From Prosthecochloris sp. (GTDB taxonomy: Bacteria > Bacteroidota > Chlorobiia > Chlorobiales > Chlorobiaceae), in NCBI GenBank assembly GCA_015482705.2, contig JADMLA020000040.1, positions 247,803 to 311,802 on the forward strand: 64,000 nt of DNA, written 5' to 3'. Of this stretch, positions 9,070 to 18,216 are shown piece by piece. Numbering within the stretch: position 1 is the stretch's first letter; each line of letters opens with the position of its first letter. The translations under genes and the position numbers were made by a program. Under the pieces are notes generated by a model. It made no database searches. It was not told where the DNA came from and saw only the letters and a program-made list of their open reading frames with translations.

Positions 9070-9897
9070 TCAGAATGCAATTCTCATGGTGTACCAGCTT
9101 TCGGTTCCGAGTTCAGGATGATGAACAAGGGCTATGTCTCCCTGGAGGCTCTCGAAGATAAAGCCAGCTCCTCCGGAAAATGTCGATGGTCCTGTCGTGA
9201 AGCCTGCACGTAGATTCAGGAAAGAAAAGACTCGAACTTCTCCGCCTGCCCGCAGCCTGGCATCTTTTTTTTCCCGCTTTTCGATGACCGCATTGAGGAC
9301 AATGTCTGTTGAGGGTTTGTACGCTAAACCGGCAAAACTTGTCGAGGGAGCATTTTCGCCATTCTTGCCTGTTTCCGGACGGTTCAGATTGAAAATCGAG
9401 GCACCCAGGTTCACAGAGGAAGAGAGTGATGTAAGGACTCCGAGGTTGACCCCCAGAGTGGACTCGGATCCTTTTTCTGCGGTATCCCTGTCGAGAATAC
9501 CGGCTGATATTCCGGCTCGTAAAGGGCCTGCTACTTTTGTTGCATACGTAAGGAAAGTGAATGTCTCGTTGTAGAGAGAGGAGCCGTAATTCAGCCAAGA
9601 GATTCCGGCACATCCGTTCCTGTCGAATGAAAGAGCGTTTGTTTGCAAGGTGCCGTAAAAACTGTCAAACGAGCTTTGTCCGAACGGTAGCGCATAGGAG
9701 ATGCCGGCAGAGCGATTTTTCTCTGCAGCACGTGAAGCGGGATTATAGAAAATACCGAAAGGAGAATTTTCAAGGGCTACGCCAGCACCTCCCATTGCTT
9801 CGACGCGTGCATCCGGGCTGCGGTGTTCGAAACTGCCGGATACAGTCGCAGGGATAAGGTTGAGGATTAAGAGCAAAAACAGGAACGTTACTTTCAT
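9070..9897 (-). CDS. Outer membrane beta-barrel protein, PorV/UPF0164-like
   Basis: A 275-residue secreted protein with a clear signal peptide (KVTFLFLLLILNLIPATVSG). The mature part has the EAMGGAGVALENSPFGIFYNPAS start typical of PorV/FadL-like barrels of the Bacteroidetes/Chlorobi group, alternating beta-strand patterns, and a C-terminal aromatic (MRIAF) as expected for outer membrane insertion. PorV-like proteins serve in type IX secretion or as small barrels of unknown role; no other secretion gene is nearby, so the function is open. Its 3' end comes within five bases of the broken gene. Confidence 0.7.
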   Translation of the reverse strand: MKVTFLFLLLILNLIPATVSGSFEHRSPDARVEAMGGAGVALENSPFGIFYNPASRAAEKNRSAGISYALPFGQSSFDSFYGTLQTNALSFDRNGCAGISWLNYGSSLYNETFTFLTYATKVAGPLRAGISAGILDRDTAEKGSESTLGVNLGVLTSLSSSVNLGASIFNLNRPETGKNGENAPSTSFAGLAYKPSTDIVLNAVIEKREKKDARLRAGGEVRVFSFLNLRAGFTTGPSTFSGGAGFIFESLQGDIALVHHPELGTESWYTMRIAF

Positions 9898-10115
9898 GTA
9901 TGTACATCTCTACGGGAGGGTGTATTAAAGGAGTAATATAATTTATTTCTTTGTAAAACATGATGTTATTGCTGATGAATCCTTTGTTTTTTCCTGACTG
10001 TAAGGAAATCCGTATTTTTTTGTGTTCTTGAACTCGTATTGCGAGTCTCGGAATATCGTTCGTAACAGTCTTGAATGATCAAAACCATAGTTGAATAAAC
10101 GCAAGGAGCATAACC

Positions 10116-10703
10116 ATGAAATCCGGTTTTTTTAAGATTCTATCCGTTTTTTTTCTCGCTTTCATGTTCAGCGGTTGTGGATACAATGCCATGCAAAAGA
10201 ATGAAGAGGGGGTCAGCAAGGCATGGGGAGACCTCGAGTCACAGCTTCAGAGAAGAGCCGATCTTGTCCCCAATCTCGTTGCAACGGTGAAGGGGGCTGC
10301 CGATTTCGAGCAGGAAACCCTTACGGGGGTTATCGAAGCTCGGTCAAAGGCATCCTCTGTCCAGTTGACCCCTGAAATGCTCAGTGACCCGGCAGCAATG
10401 GCTAAATTTCAAAACGCGCAGGGAGAACTATCATCCATGCTTTCGAGGCTTATGGTTGTTGTAGAGCGATACCCTGAGCTCAAAGCGAATCAGAACTTCA
10501 GGGATCTGCAAAACCAACTGGAAGGTACCGAAAACAGAATCAGCGTTGCTCGTCAACGGTATAACGCTTCAGTTGAAACCTTCAATTATTCGATAAGAAT
10601 GTTTCCAAACTCACTGACCAATGGTGTTATTCTTCACCTGAAGCCGAAAGAGTATTTCAAGGGTGATGCATCGGCGCAAGAGGTGCCACAGGTGGAGTTT
10701 TAA
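10116..10703 (+). CDS. lemA: LemA family protein, lipoprotein type
   Basis: LemA proteins are membrane-anchored helical-bundle proteins of unclear function, commonly beside TPM-domain genes, as here. The N-terminus has a signal with lipobox (FMFSGCGYNAMQ), followed by the family signature in which AWGDLESQLQRRADLVPNLV leads the first long helix and RYNASVETFN lies near the C-terminus. Length (195 aa) is normal. A good ribosome-binding site (AAGGAG) precedes the ATG. The next gene starts at the base after its stop, so the two are co-transcribed. Confidence 0.93.
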   Translation: MKSGFFKILSVFFLAFMFSGCGYNAMQKNEEGVSKAWGDLESQLQRRADLVPNLVATVKGAADFEQETLTGVIEARSKASSVQLTPEMLSDPAAMAKFQNAQGELSSMLSRLMVVVERYPELKANQNFRDLQNQLEGTENRISVARQRYNASVETFNYSIRMFPNSLTNGVILHLKPKEYFKGDASAQEVPQVEF

Positions 10704-11483
10704 ATGGTGCAGAGTTCTCTTGTAAGGAAGATGCCATACATGCTCGGTGGTATATTGTTCATTATCATGGTGCAGGTTTTCTTTTGGCCAGTCAGCTTGG
10801 CTGAAGAGCTTCCCTCTTTGACCGGAAGGGTGAACGATTATGCTTCTATGATTACTCCTGAGACAGCAAGAGGTATCGATGAAAAGCTTTCACGGCTCGA
10901 AGAAAACGAGTCGACGCAGGTTGTTGTTCTGACCGTTGATTCCCTCGAAGGTGAACCGTTGGAGGACTTTTCCATCCGTGTTGTGGAGGCGTGGAAGATA
11001 GGGGAGAAAGATTACGATAACGGGGTTTTGTTGCTCGTTGCAAAACGGGACCGCAAGGTGCGTATAGAGGTTGGTTATGGACTTGAAGGGAGGCTTACCG
11101 ATTTAACCGCAGGAAGAATCGTCGATAACGAAATCGTACCTTTTTTTGCGAAAGGCCGTTATGATCGAGGTATTGCCCACGGTATCGATATGATCATTGC
11201 CGCCGTTCAGGGTGAGTATTCTGCCATTCAGAAAGAAAATGATGACGAGCAAAACGGAGGATCTCTTCTTCCCGTTCTGATTATCCTGATCGTGATCATT
11301 TACTTTTACAGTCAGGTGCCTCGTGGCGGTGGGGGGCACGGTTCCGGTCCGCTGATATTCACAGGAGGTCTTGGTAGCGGTGGATTTTATGGCGGAGGCC
11401 GTGGAGGCGGAAGTTTCGGCGGAGGCGGTTTCAGCGGTGGAGGCGGAAGCTTCGGTGGCGGTGGTGCTTCTGGAAGCTGGTGA
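10704..11483 (+). CDS. TPM-domain membrane protein with Gly-rich tail (YgcG family)
   Basis: Secreted TPM domain (residues about 30-165: GRVNDYASMITPETARGIDE, then RDRKVRIEVGYGLEGRLTD), a transmembrane helix at about 190-205 (LLPVLIILIVIIYFY), and a C-terminal tail made almost entirely of Gly and Ser, characteristic of the YgcG branch. An N-terminal signal segment (YMLGGILFIIMVQVFFW) exports the domain. TPM domains have been reported as phosphatases or chaperone-like modules in photosystem repair; the role in this branch is unknown. It directly follows lemA and precedes a second TPM gene. Confidence 0.9.
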   Translation: MVQSSLVRKMPYMLGGILFIIMVQVFFWPVSLAEELPSLTGRVNDYASMITPETARGIDEKLSRLEENESTQVVVLTVDSLEGEPLEDFSIRVVEAWKIGEKDYDNGVLLLVAKRDRKVRIEVGYGLEGRLTDLTAGRIVDNEIVPFFAKGRYDRGIAHGIDMIIAAVQGEYSAIQKENDDEQNGGSLLPVLIILIVIIYFYSQVPRGGGGHGSGPLIFTGGLGSGGFYGGGRGGGSFGGGGFSGGGGSFGGGGASGSW

Positions 11484-11568
11484 ATGCCGGATACCGGTTT
11501 GTCTCTTGTGATTCGTTGCGTCGATCTGAGTTAAGTTGTTCTATAAAATAGATATAAGGGATTTTTTT

Positions 11569-12207
11569 ATGAGCGATCTTGTCGGAAGATTTCTTTCCGA
11601 AGATGACAAAGCGACAATAGAGAAAAAAGTTCGCGAGACTGAAAAACGGACTGCTGGAGAAATTGTTGTGATGGTTGTCTCTTCGAGTCATCATTATCCT
11701 CTTGCAAACATTCTTGGCGGGATGCTGTTCGGTATTATCGCAGGAGTTACGGTTTCCTTGATAACGGGTCTGGGTACCATGTGGCATTTTCTGGGTTTTT
11801 TCGTGCTGGCATTTGTGTTGAGCAATGAGGTTATCAAGAGGAGTTTTTTTCTCAAGCGCCTGTTTGTTACCGGTTCCGATATGGACGAGGAGGTTGAAGA
11901 AGCAGCGATAGGATCGTTTTATAAAAAGGAGATATACAATACCAGGAATCATACAGGAATTTTGATCTACATATCCCTTTTTGAACATCGAGTATGGGTG
12001 TTCGGGGACAAAGGCATCGATGCGTCAGTGGATAAATCTGTGTGGCAGGAGATAACCGGTATGATAACGGCAGGCATCAAGGAGAAGAGGCAAGTTTCAG
12101 CTATCTGCCGAGCTGTCGAGCGTTGCGGCGATATTCTCGAAAAGCATTTTCCGGCAGAGCCGGATAACTCGAATGAACTTGGTGATTCCGTGATAATAGG
12201 GCATTGA
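11569..12207 (+). CDS. TPM-domain integral membrane protein
   Basis: Second TPM protein of the cluster, with different topology from its neighbour: the TPM part is split around two transmembrane helices (about 45-66 and 70-85, LGGMLFGIIAGVTVSLI and WHFLGFFVLAFVLS). Signature pieces are EKRTAGEIVVMVV near the N-terminus and GILIYISLFEHRVWVFGDKGI later. I chose the ATG at 11569 because AAGGG lies just upstream; an in-frame TTG at 11536 lacks this. About 212 residues. Probably co-transcribed with lemA and the preceding TPM gene. Confidence 0.88.
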   Translation: MSDLVGRFLSEDDKATIEKKVRETEKRTAGEIVVMVVSSSHHYPLANILGGMLFGIIAGVTVSLITGLGTMWHFLGFFVLAFVLSNEVIKRSFFLKRLFVTGSDMDEEVEEAAIGSFYKKEIYNTRNHTGILIYISLFEHRVWVFGDKGIDASVDKSVWQEITGMITAGIKEKRQVSAICRAVERCGDILEKHFPAEPDNSNELGDSVIIGH

Positions 12208-12225
12208 AACGAGAAGAAGAGGCTT

Positions 12226-12381
12226 ATGAAATCGTTGTGCAAGCTTACGAGAAAAGAGGTGGAAAAAAATATCAAGAACCTGGTGAAGGATGTGGTCAAG
12301 CCAAGATACTATTGTGAGAAATGTGCACGGGTTTCGAAAAAGAAGGAACATCTGTGCAAGCCGGTAAAGATTGTTTCCTGA
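12226..12381 (+). CDS. 51-residue conserved-type cysteine protein, possible zinc knuckle
   Basis: Short gene 18 bases after the second TPM gene. The product begins MKSLCKLTRKEVEKNIKNLV and has a Cys cluster YYCEKCARVSKKKEHLCKP, a CxxC plus a downstream Cys suited to metal binding. The lysine-rich helix followed by a Cys pair matches short uncharacterised proteins I recall from anaerobic bacteria, which supports a real gene; the function is unknown. An AGAAGAGG stretch precedes the ATG as ribosome-binding site. Confidence 0.65.
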   Translation: MKSLCKLTRKEVEKNIKNLVKDVVKPRYYCEKCARVSKKKEHLCKPVKIVS

Positions 12382-12553
12382 TCACGCGGTTGATCTACCG
12401 TTTTTTTCAACAATGAAACAGCAAAAAATGCATATTTAACAACAACAGCCCTTCGCGTCAGCGTATCGCATTTCGTATGAGGTTGGCTATCTTTCTATCC
12501 TGTACGGAAGCTGTTTGTGTTTTCGTGCTTTATTAAATTCGAGAGAGTTCACA

Positions 12554-13135
12554 ATGACGTATTACAAAAATCTTTTACCGTTGTTTCTTCTGATTGTTTG
12601 TTTTGGTCTCGGTGCATGTGGCCCGAGTGCCGAGGAACTCAATACCAGTGCAATGGAGAAGCTGGAAAACGAGGATTTCGGTGGGGCACTGGAAGATCTC
12701 AACAAAGCCATCGAGCAGGATTCAGGGTATGCGGTGTCCTACTTTAACCGCGGGCATGTTTACATAAAAACCGGAGAGCTACTGAAAGTGCTCGAAAATT
12801 TCGACAAAGCCATTCATCTGGACTCGGGGTATGTAGAAGCATACTATAACCGTGGTATAATTTACAGCTACTTCGAAGAGTATGATAAATCAATGGCTGA
12901 TTTCAACAAGGTTATAGTGCTGCATCCAGAGGATACGGAGGCCTATGTCAGCAGGGCTTTGGTTCGTTCATGGCTCGGTGACAGGGAAGGGGAACTTGCC
13001 GACCTGAAGGTAGCTGCCAGACTCGGTGACCATGCTATTCGCGAGTTGCTCGAGGATAACGGCATTGAATGGGACGATGAAGCGGCGAAAGAGGGTACAA
13101 GCGATCATGAAGATGAAAAAGCGTTGACGCGGTAG
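12554..13135 (+). CDS. TPR-repeat lipoprotein
   Basis: Lipoprotein signal (LLPLFLLIVCFGLGACG, lipobox LGAC) followed by three tandem tetratricopeptide repeats: units starting near EDFGGALEDLNKAIEQD, GELLKVLENFDKAIHLD and EEYDKSMADFNKVIVLH, each with the YFNRG / YYNRG / YVSRA signature. TPRs form protein-binding superhelices; the partner is unknown. The ATG at 12554 is preferred over an upstream in-frame start because the signal peptide begins there. About 193 residues. Confidence 0.85.
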   Translation: MTYYKNLLPLFLLIVCFGLGACGPSAEELNTSAMEKLENEDFGGALEDLNKAIEQDSGYAVSYFNRGHVYIKTGELLKVLENFDKAIHLDSGYVEAYYNRGIIYSYFEEYDKSMADFNKVIVLHPEDTEAYVSRALVRSWLGDREGELADLKVAARLGDHAIRELLEDNGIEWDDEAAKEGTSDHEDEKALTR

Positions 13136-13239
13136 CTTGAACAATACCAAGGTGCCTGAGACCGTCATACTGATCGAATATTTTTTCTTTGCTGTAACGG
13201 GAACCGGTATATCCGGCCGGTGAATTCCTCTCGATTGCT

Positions 13240-13350
13240 ATGAAACGTTTTCTTATGACACTGCGCTCTTCGATGCAGGGACAGAAAACAACAAAGAGCG
13301 ATGTTCCTTTTGTTGTCGACGAACGCAGCACAACCCTGGAGAAACGGTGA
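13240..13350 (+). CDS. Possible 36-residue protein overlapping the CARDB gene
   Basis: Short frame from ATG 13240 (MKRFLMTLRSSMQGQKTT...) whose TGA overlaps the GTG start of the next gene (GTGA), the usual geometry of coupled translation. No family is recognised and it may be a leader rather than a functional protein. The ribosome-binding site is weak. Confidence 0.3.
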   Translation: MKRFLMTLRSSMQGQKTTKSDVPFVVDERSTTLEKR

Positions 13351-13862
13351 TTCTTTTTGTTGAAAGCCAGGAATCGAAAAAGCGCAGGATGGGTGCTCTT
13401 CTTACTGTTCTTGTACTTTTTGCCTCATTGATATTCCTCATGAATGATTATCGTCTTTCAGGATCGACCACCGGAGATCTCGAACGTGAAGAAAGCTGGG
13501 AACGCTCAGGGGTGATGCCTGATATCATGGTTTCCGGCATCGAGGTTCAACCAAGGGTGCCCCGGGGAGCCGAGTCGTTTGTTCTGAGTGTCTTCTGCCA
13601 GAACATCGGTGTCGTCCGGTCAGGGATTTACACCGTCGAGGTCGTTGTCGGTGATGTCAATGGAGGCGAGGTGTTTAAAAGCCGGGCCGTGCAAAAAAAG
13701 GCCCTTGAACCGGGGCAAGTAGGGGCTGCTTTTTCAGCCTCGGTCGACCTCGATGGATTCCTCCCCGGTAAGTATACCATATCGGCTATGGTAATTCCCG
13801 AGGGCTTTGAAGACAGTAATTCCGAGAACAATCGAAGTTCAAGGGTTGTCGATATATTGTAA
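13347..13862 (+). CDS. Membrane-anchored CARDB-like domain protein
   Basis: 171 residues from a GTG start. A basic N-terminus and one transmembrane helix (MGALLTVLVLFASLIFLMN, about 15-33) anchor an extracytoplasmic beta-sandwich with the CARDB pattern: DIMVSGIEVQPRVPRG, then VLSVFCQNIGVVRSG, and an ending of the form EDSNSENNRSSRVVDI. CARDB modules are adhesion or scaffold domains. The product has no enzyme motif and its role is unknown. Confidence 0.65.
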   Translation: MILFVESQESKKRRMGALLTVLVLFASLIFLMNDYRLSGSTTGDLEREESWERSGVMPDIMVSGIEVQPRVPRGAESFVLSVFCQNIGVVRSGIYTVEVVVGDVNGGEVFKSRAVQKKALEPGQVGAAFSASVDLDGFLPGKYTISAMVIPEGFEDSNSENNRSSRVVDIL

Positions 13863-14221
13863 CCGGTTGTCTTTTGTTAGAGGAAATATGAAAATTGATG
13901 AAAGCGATAAAAATCCTAAGGCGTAGTAGATATAAGGATCTCTCATAGATGCAACCCCATTGTTTTCGATAGTACGACAGAGTCCGTGTAGAGAAGTAAC
14001 GGAATGACGTTGTACTGAATTCCCTTATGTGCCTTAGAGACATATCTCTTGGAAGGGTTCCATTGTTTCTGCGGTGCACAGTCCGATATGGAAGAGAATG
14101 ACAGTGCCGCAGATTTATTTCCCGGAATTCTATATTGTTATGTTTATTGCAGAAAATGACAGCGTTATCGTGGTGAAAAGCGGATGCTGTCGGTACCATA
14201 ACGATGTAAGGTTGACGATTC
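13863..14221. other. Intergenic region before gcvT
   Basis: About 360 bases without a credible gene. It holds a 12-codon frame at 13888 with a good ribosome-binding site (AGAGGAAAT; MKIDESDKNPKA), which could be a leader or remnant. I see no glycine riboswitch-like pair of aptamers. A promoter for gcvT is expected here but no convincing -35/-10 pair was found. Confidence 0.5.
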
Positions 14222-15313
14222 ATGAAAAAAACAGCGTTGTATTCGTGGCACGAGGAAAGAGGGGCGAAAATGATCGATTTCTGCGGTTACCTCATGCCTG
14301 TTCAGTATTCCGGAATTATTGCAGAACATAAGTGCGTTCGTACTGCAGTGGGGCTTTTCGATGTTTCCCATATGGGCAACTTTTATGTTACAGGGGCACG
14401 TTCTCTCGAGTTTCTTCAGTTCATGACTTCCAATGATGCGGCTTCCCTGAAAAACGGTCAGGCGCAGTATACGTTGATGCTTTATCCCGATGGCGGAATT
14501 GTCGATGATCTTATCATCTACAGAATAGATCATGAAACATGGTTTCTTGTCGTCAATGCAAGTAATATGGAAAAAGATTTCAATTGGCTCAGGGAGCATG
14601 TCGAAAAGTTCGAGGGTGTGTCGGTTGAAGATCACACGGAGAGACTTTCACTCATTGCCATGCAGGGGCCTAAGTCGATGCATATTCTTGAACGTGTCTT
14701 TTCTTCATCGGTATGCGAACAGCTTTCTCCTTTTCAGTTCCTCAGGACCGGCTTTCAGGGCAGTGAGCTCATGATAGCCTGTACTGGGTATACGGGAGAA
14801 AAAGGTGTCGAGATTTCGGTCCCGAATGACCGTGCTGAGGATTTATGGAAGGTTTTCATGCAGGAAGGCAGTGAATTTGGTATTCAGCCCATTGGGCTTG
14901 GAGCAAGGGACACTTTGCGGCTTGAAATGGGCTACCCGCTCTATGGTCATGAAATAAGCCGTGAAACCAACCCAGTTGAAACTCGATTGAAGTGGGTGAC
15001 GAAACTTGACAAGGATGATTTTATCGGCAAGGAAGCTTGTATGGAAGTTGATCGCCAGCCTGAGCGGACCATTGTTGGGTTTGTTATGGAAGAGCGTGCG
15101 ATTCCTCGCCAGGGGTATGTGTTGTACGACAGTGCCGGAAATGAAATCGGAAATGTCTGCAGCGGTACCATGTCACCAACCTTGAAGAAACCTATAGGGA
15201 CAGCACATGTTTTGCGGAGCTCGATGGCGCCGGGAAGCATTGTTTTCATGGATGTCAGGAATAAGCGTTACAGTGGTAGGGTTGTCAAATTGCCGTTTGT
15301 CAATCGGGGGTGA
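14222..15313 (+). CDS. gcvT: Glycine cleavage system T protein (aminomethyltransferase)
   Basis: Transfers the aminomethyl carbon from the H-protein lipoyl arm to tetrahydrofolate, releasing ammonia. Full length (363 aa), with the family N-terminus (LYSWHEERGAKMIDFCGYLMPVQY), the folate-site region GLFDVSHMGNFYV, DDLIIYR, and the C-terminal barrel domain with CTGYTGEKGVEI and LGARDTLRLEMGYPLYGHEI. No gcvH or gcvP is adjacent, so it is a stand-alone locus. The downstream gap carries low-complexity repeats. Confidence 0.97.
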   Translation: MKKTALYSWHEERGAKMIDFCGYLMPVQYSGIIAEHKCVRTAVGLFDVSHMGNFYVTGARSLEFLQFMTSNDAASLKNGQAQYTLMLYPDGGIVDDLIIYRIDHETWFLVVNASNMEKDFNWLREHVEKFEGVSVEDHTERLSLIAMQGPKSMHILERVFSSSVCEQLSPFQFLRTGFQGSELMIACTGYTGEKGVEISVPNDRAEDLWKVFMQEGSEFGIQPIGLGARDTLRLEMGYPLYGHEISRETNPVETRLKWVTKLDKDDFIGKEACMEVDRQPERTIVGFVMEERAIPRQGYVLYDSAGNEIGNVCSGTMSPTLKKPIGTAHVLRSSMAPGSIVFMDVRNKRYSGRVVKLPFVNRG

Positions 15314-15316
15314 AAA

Positions 15317-15407
15317 TAGGGAGAATGGGTAATGGGGATTAGGTAATGGGGGATGGATGGTTATGGGACACGTTTCATACCAATGAACGATCAATGAACA
15401 ATGAATT
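15317..15407 (+). repeat. Degenerate GGTAATG and CAATGAA arrays
   Basis: Downstream of gcvT, imperfect GGTAATG/GGATTAG-type units run from about 15317 to 15367, followed at 15381-15407 by CAATGAACGA and CAATGAACAATGAA units. These fill most of the gap between gcvT and ftsK and resemble the arrays found elsewhere in the window. Confidence 0.7.
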
Positions 15408-15430
15408 AGACTTCAGGCATAGTTACTTTC

Positions 15431-17743
15431 ATGAATAAGGATAAGCTGAAAAAAGAGCTGTCAGGGATAGTGCTGGGCATCATTGCCTTTTTTTATATCG
15501 GGGCGTTGCTGTTTTATGATAGAGATGACCAAACGGTTCTTGCAGGATTGAAGTGGTATGAGTTTTTTGGCCGTAACGCTATGGAAACGGTTTCCAAGCT
15601 TCACAATCCTTTCGGTATTTTCGGAGCACGCCTGGCGGAACTTTTCATCAGATCTTTTCTAGGCTATATTTCAATTGTTCCTGGTTTGGCTGTTATATAC
15701 TGGGCGTGGTCTCTTTTGCGTCATAAAAGCCTCAAGCCTCCGTTGCTTTTTACGTTTTATACGGTTTTCATTTCTCTTCTTGCGGCTTCCATGTTCGGGT
15801 TGACTACCGCTCCGTTCGGTGATGTCATGTCCGGTGTGATAGGAAGGATGCTGGCAGCATTTCTTTCAACGGTTATCGGCTATACGGGTGCATGGATTCT
15901 GCTTGGTGCACTGGCGGTGGCGGCAACTCTTTTCGCTGTAAGAGTTCTTGTTGAAAATCCGCTTGACAAGCTGCGTTCTGCGATCACCGGTGTCGGAGCG
16001 TTCAAGGGACGCATTGTTTCTTCCTTCGAGAGCAGGAGAAAGGAGGAATCGAAACCTGAAACCGAAGATGCGGAGTTGAGCCTGCCATTTCCTCCTGAAA
16101 AACCGGACAACGCTTTTGTCGAAAAGCTGAATGAAGAACCTCAGGAAGAGATAACGAACTCTCTTCCACCAGTCCAAACTGATGATGAGCCGGAAATAAC
16201 CATTCGTGAAGGAGTGCATGAGAAAGAGGCCGATCTCGATAAACGCAGACTCAAGGTAAAGACAAAAGACAGGGTTGCCTATCGTTTTCCTTCTGTTGAT
16301 CTGCTTCGTCATGCTCGTGATGAAGACGATTATATTGATGAAACGCTGCTTGAAGACAGTAAGAACAGGCTGCTTGAAAAGTTGCGGATATACAAGGTGG
16401 AGGTTGTGAGAATATCTGCAACCGTCGGTCCGAGAGTGACTCTTTTTGAACTTGAACTCGCACCCGATGTCAAGGTAAGCCGGGTGACGTCACTGGAAAA
16501 TGATCTTGCGATGGCGATGGCGGCAAGAGGTATCAGGATCATTGCTCCGATTCCTGGGAAAAATGCCGTTGGTGTTGAAATTCCGCATGGCAAGCCGCGA
16601 ACCGTTTGGATGCGTTCGGTTCTTCAGGTTGAAAAATTCAAGAACAACAGGCTGGCCCTGCCGGTTGTTTTGGGGAAAACCATTGCCAACCAGGTCTATC
16701 TTGAAGATCTTGTTACCATGCCGCACCTTCTCATTGCAGGAGCAACCGGTTCGGGAAAGTCGGTAGGTATCAACGTCATGTTGACCAGTCTTCTCTATGC
16801 ATGCAGTCCTGACAGGGTCAAATTTGTGCTGATAGATCCCAAACGCGTCGAACTGCTGCATTATCAGAACCTCAAAAACCATTTTCTTGTAAAGTTTCAC
16901 GGTCTTGACGAACAGATAATCACCGATCCGGCTAAAGCGGTGTATGCATTGAAATCGGTCGAGAAAGAGATGGAGCAGCGTTACGATCTGCTTGAAAAAG
17001 CCGGGGTTCGTAACATTGCGGATTACAACCGCAAACAGCCTGACCAGGCATTACCTTATCTTGTTGTCGTTGTCGATGAACTGGCAGACCTCATGATTAC
17101 CGCAGGAAGGGATGTTGAAGAACCGATCACCCGCCTTGCACAACTCTCGAGAGCTGTCGGCATTCACCTTATTGTTGCGACGCAGAGGCCGTCTGTCGAT
17201 ATCATAACGGGGGTCATTAAAGCGAACTTTCCTGCAAGGATCGCTTTTCAGGTCGCAAGTAAGGTTGATTCCCGTACCATACTCGATGGGTCGGGTGCCG
17301 AACAGCTTCTTGGGAATGGTGATATGCTGTATCAGCCAACCTCACAGCCAAAACCCGAACGCATTCAATGTCCTTATGTCTCTTCAGGCGAAGTGGAGGC
17401 TATTACATCGTTTATCGGGAAACAGGACGGTTTGAAAAATTTCTATCATCTTCCCCAGCCGGATATCAGGGAAAAAGGAAATGGTATGCAAAATGGCGGT
17501 TTTCAGGATAAAGATGGAAGGGACTCCATGTTTGAGGAAGCCGCACATCTCGTTGTTATGCACCAGCAGGGTAGTGTTTCCCTGCTTCAACGTCGTCTGA
17601 AACTGGGTTTCAGCAGGGCTGCCCGTATTATGGATCAACTCGAAGCAGCCGGTATCGTGGGGCCTGCAGACGGTAGCAAGGCTCGTGATGTTTTGGTTGA
17701 CAGTCACGATGCGCTTGATTTGTTGTTGAGAAATCTCGACTGA
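15431..17743 (+). CDS. ftsK: DNA translocase FtsK/SpoIIIE
   Basis: Septum-located ATPase that pumps chromosome DNA during division and activates dimer resolution. Four transmembrane helices lie in the first 180 residues, then a short acidic linker (about 200-270), then the RecA-like motor with Walker A GATGSGKSVG, Walker B YLVVVVDELADLM, and ATQRPSVDIITG. The C-terminal winged-helix gamma domain is present (VSLLQRRLKLGFSRAARIMDQLE). 770 residues is typical of short-linker FtsK. Confidence 0.97.
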   Translation: MNKDKLKKELSGIVLGIIAFFYIGALLFYDRDDQTVLAGLKWYEFFGRNAMETVSKLHNPFGIFGARLAELFIRSFLGYISIVPGLAVIYWAWSLLRHKSLKPPLLFTFYTVFISLLAASMFGLTTAPFGDVMSGVIGRMLAAFLSTVIGYTGAWILLGALAVAATLFAVRVLVENPLDKLRSAITGVGAFKGRIVSSFESRRKEESKPETEDAELSLPFPPEKPDNAFVEKLNEEPQEEITNSLPPVQTDDEPEITIREGVHEKEADLDKRRLKVKTKDRVAYRFPSVDLLRHARDEDDYIDETLLEDSKNRLLEKLRIYKVEVVRISATVGPRVTLFELELAPDVKVSRVTSLENDLAMAMAARGIRIIAPIPGKNAVGVEIPHGKPRTVWMRSVLQVEKFKNNRLALPVVLGKTIANQVYLEDLVTMPHLLIAGATGSGKSVGINVMLTSLLYACSPDRVKFVLIDPKRVELLHYQNLKNHFLVKFHGLDEQIITDPAKAVYALKSVEKEMEQRYDLLEKAGVRNIADYNRKQPDQALPYLVVVVDELADLMITAGRDVEEPITRLAQLSRAVGIHLIVATQRPSVDIITGVIKANFPARIAFQVASKVDSRTILDGSGAEQLLGNGDMLYQPTSQPKPERIQCPYVSSGEVEAITSFIGKQDGLKNFYHLPQPDIREKGNGMQNGGFQDKDGRDSMFEEAAHLVVMHQQGSVSLLQRRLKLGFSRAARIMDQLEAAGIVGPADGSKARDVLVDSHDALDLLLRNLD

Positions 17744-17927
17744 GAGAACCTCCGTTTTATCGGGAAGCGTGACTCTGAATGAGTGGGCTTTGAAAAAAAA
17801 CATCGAACCTGTTGTTTCTGACAATCGCCTGATTTGGGAAAACCATTTTGTTTTTTGCTTGTGACAGTTCATATTAGGTCATGGGACACTATACCCTTGA
17901 TTGTTTCCGTACACAAAAACAAAGAAT

Positions 17928-18188
17928 ATGAATACCAATAAAGATTATTTACCGGATACCGATCCACTGTATGACAGGGTTATAAAGGCACTTGAAGATG
18001 TTCGCCCTTACCTTCAGGCTGATGGCGGAGACTGCCAGCTTGTCGGCATTACCAAAGATATGGTTGTCGACGTCAAACTTCTCGGAGCTTGCGGTTCATG
18101 TCCGATGAGTACACTGACACTTCGTGCAGGGGTTGAACAGGCAGTCAAGAGAGCTATTCCTGAAATCGCAAGAGTGGAATCGGTGTAA
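17928..18188 (+). CDS. NifU-like C-terminal domain protein (Fe-S scaffold)
   Basis: An 86-residue stand-alone Nfu domain. It has the signature VRPYLQADGGDCQLVGI and the CxxC motif of LGACGSCPMS, which binds or transfers Fe-S clusters. It lies tail-to-tail with the mrp/apbC gene, another cluster-carrier protein, which fits a shared role in Fe-S assembly. The ATG at 17928 is chosen over an upstream TTG because the family begins near here. Confidence 0.92.
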   Translation: MNTNKDYLPDTDPLYDRVIKALEDVRPYLQADGGDCQLVGITKDMVVDVKLLGACGSCPMSTLTLRAGVEQAVKRAIPEIARVESV

Positions 18189-18216
18189 AAGCGAGTGGTA
18201 AATTCGTAATGAAAAG

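Noticed and set aside
8964..9161. 65-codon plus-strand frame after the broken synthetase gene
   Set aside because: The frame that continues the broken protein (YETFKADLSL...) is a different one, and this frame runs into the 3' end of the opposite barrel gene.
13863..14221. Glycine riboswitch before gcvT
   Set aside because: No paired aptamer-like helices or conserved purine-rich core were seen in the gap.
13786..14223. 145-codon minus-strand frame between the CARDB gene and gcvT
   Set aside because: It overlaps the end of the CARDB gene, has no ribosome-binding site, and its residues (many His, Arg, Tyr, Asn) do not resemble a protein.
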